DNA of 6,900 nucleotides from Saprospiraceae bacterium (GTDB taxonomy: Bacteria; Bacteroidota; Bacteroidia; Chitinophagales; Saprospiraceae), in NCBI GenBank assembly GCA_014379665.1, contig JACMLK010000429.1, positions 1 to 6,900 of the forward strand. The letters are read 5' to 3'. The translations under genes and the position numbers were made by a program. Of the stretch, positions 6,501 through 6,900 are shown piece by piece. Each line of letters opens with the position of its first letter. Within the stretch, counting starts at the first letter, position 1. The notes beneath the pieces are model-generated. The model saw only the letters and a program-made list of their open reading frames with translations. It searched no databases and was not told the origin of the DNA.

Positions 6501-6857
6501 TTATAAGGCGCCAATTTTAAATATTGGACTACCTGTTTTTTGATATTGGAAACCATAATATCTGAATTGCAGTTTAGCTAGATCGGGAGAAGTAAAACCA
6601 CCTTTTCCATCAGGACAAACTACAGTTAATCTTAATCTCCTGAGTTTACCGTCTTTAAAAAATTCTGACTGTAAATAATCACAGGTATAGCCTAATGAAT
6701 CAAGTTTACCAAACATGGATTCCATCTCACCTTTTGTTGATTGATGCGACAATTTCACCAACGCATAACCATCAGAAAACTCAAAGATCGTTGGAAGTTC
6801 TTTTGGTTGGCAGGAAGAAAGCACCAACAGGAGACAAATTATTAATGTGTTTTTCAT
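6501..6857 (-). CDS. Small predicted lipoprotein of unknown function
   Basis: From the ATG at 6857 the product has 118 residues. It begins with a type II signal peptide, MKNTLIICLLLVLSSC, whose lipobox LSSC puts the lipidated cysteine at residue 16, so it should be membrane-anchored outside the cytoplasm. The mature part (about 100 residues) is soluble, with two further cysteines (in GYTCDY and VVCPDG) that could form a disulfide. The pattern of a GKLDSLGY helix followed by FFKDGKLRRLRLTVVCPDGKGG recalls short alpha/beta domains found at the C-termini of some Bacteroidota M56-type peptidases; this is a memory-based and weak resemblance. An ATG five codons upstream (6872) is in frame, but a perfect -7 box at 6888-6881 would leave only a few leader bases before it, so 6857 is preferred. 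The gene is separated from paaZ by 187 bases and is probably its own unit. Confidence 0.7.
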   Translation of the reverse strand: MKNTLIICLLLVLSSCQPKELPTIFEFSDGYALVKLSHQSTKGEMESMFGKLDSLGYTCDYLQSEFFKDGKLRRLRLTVVCPDGKGGFTSPDLAKLQFRYYGFQYQKTGSPIFKIGAL

Positions 6858-6880
6858 TATTTTTTGTGTCATTAAATGTT

Positions 6881-6888
6881 CAAATATA
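6881..6888 (-). promoter_or_regulatory. -7 promoter box (TATATTTG) for the lipoprotein gene
   Basis: On the - strand the eight bases read TATATTTG, an exact match to the Bacteroidota -7 consensus TAnnTTTG. Transcription would start around 6877-6874, giving a leader of roughly 17-20 bases, including an A-rich stretch, to the ATG at 6857. The -33 element would fall at or beyond the window edge and cannot be checked. The surrounding TATATATATA run makes a chance match possible. Confidence 0.45.
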
Positions 6889-6900
6889 TATATTTCTTTA

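Noticed and set aside
1..6900. A novel defence, toxin-antitoxin, mobile or secondary-metabolite system
   Set aside because: Every gene except the small lipoprotein falls in a recognised family, gene order is that of ordinary metabolic operons, and there are no direct repeats, integrase, transposase or paired small genes to suggest such a system.

Overview
The window looks like chromosomal DNA from a member of the Bacteroidota, possibly from the Saprospirales/Chitinophagales/Cytophagales range. This placement is an inference from several signs. The DNA is AT-rich. Starts lack Shine-Dalgarno sequences and are often preceded by A/T-rich leaders. A perfect TAnnTTTG-type -7 box precedes the lipoprotein gene at the right edge. 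The protein variants present (GH113, PanC, PaaZ, DUF2461) also resemble Bacteroidota versions. I see no tRNA, rRNA, CRISPR array, insertion sequence or phage gene.

Layout. On the + strand, the 3' half of a GH113-type glycoside hydrolase gene enters from the left edge (1-491). One base later comes a complete panC (493-1350, pantothenate synthetase). All other genes are on the - strand and converge on panC across a 39-base gap. Read in the direction of transcription they are: a small lipoprotein (6857-6501); a 187-base intergenic region with a perfect 12-bp palindrome; paaZ (6313-4262, bifunctional ring-opening hydrolase/aldehyde dehydrogenase of phenylacetate catabolism); a crotonase-family enoyl-CoA hydratase/isomerase ten bases behind it (4251-3490); a 144-base gap with a terminator-like hairpin; a DUF2461 protein (3345-2659); and full-length cinA/pncC (2631-1390).

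How the genes work together. PaaZ and the crotonase very probably form one operon acting on CoA thioesters. PaaZ opens the oxepin-CoA ring and oxidises the resulting aldehyde, while the crotonase would handle an enoyl-CoA intermediate. The crotonase lacks one of the two classical catalytic glutamates, and the ring epoxidase genes (paaABCDE) are not in view, so its exact substrate is open. DUF2461 and cinA are closely spaced and probably co-transcribed. CinA belongs to the NAD-salvage / nucleotide-repair family, and DUF2461 has no known function. The GH113 and panC genes are translationally adjacent although their functions appear unrelated (mannan-type glycan hydrolysis versus pantothenate synthesis).

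Most of the window is ordinary metabolic gene content. I found no convincing undescribed multi-gene system. The points most worth checking are the palindrome cluster before paaZ, the catalytic-site substitution in the crotonase, the GH113-panC junction, and the start and family of the orphan lipoprotein.
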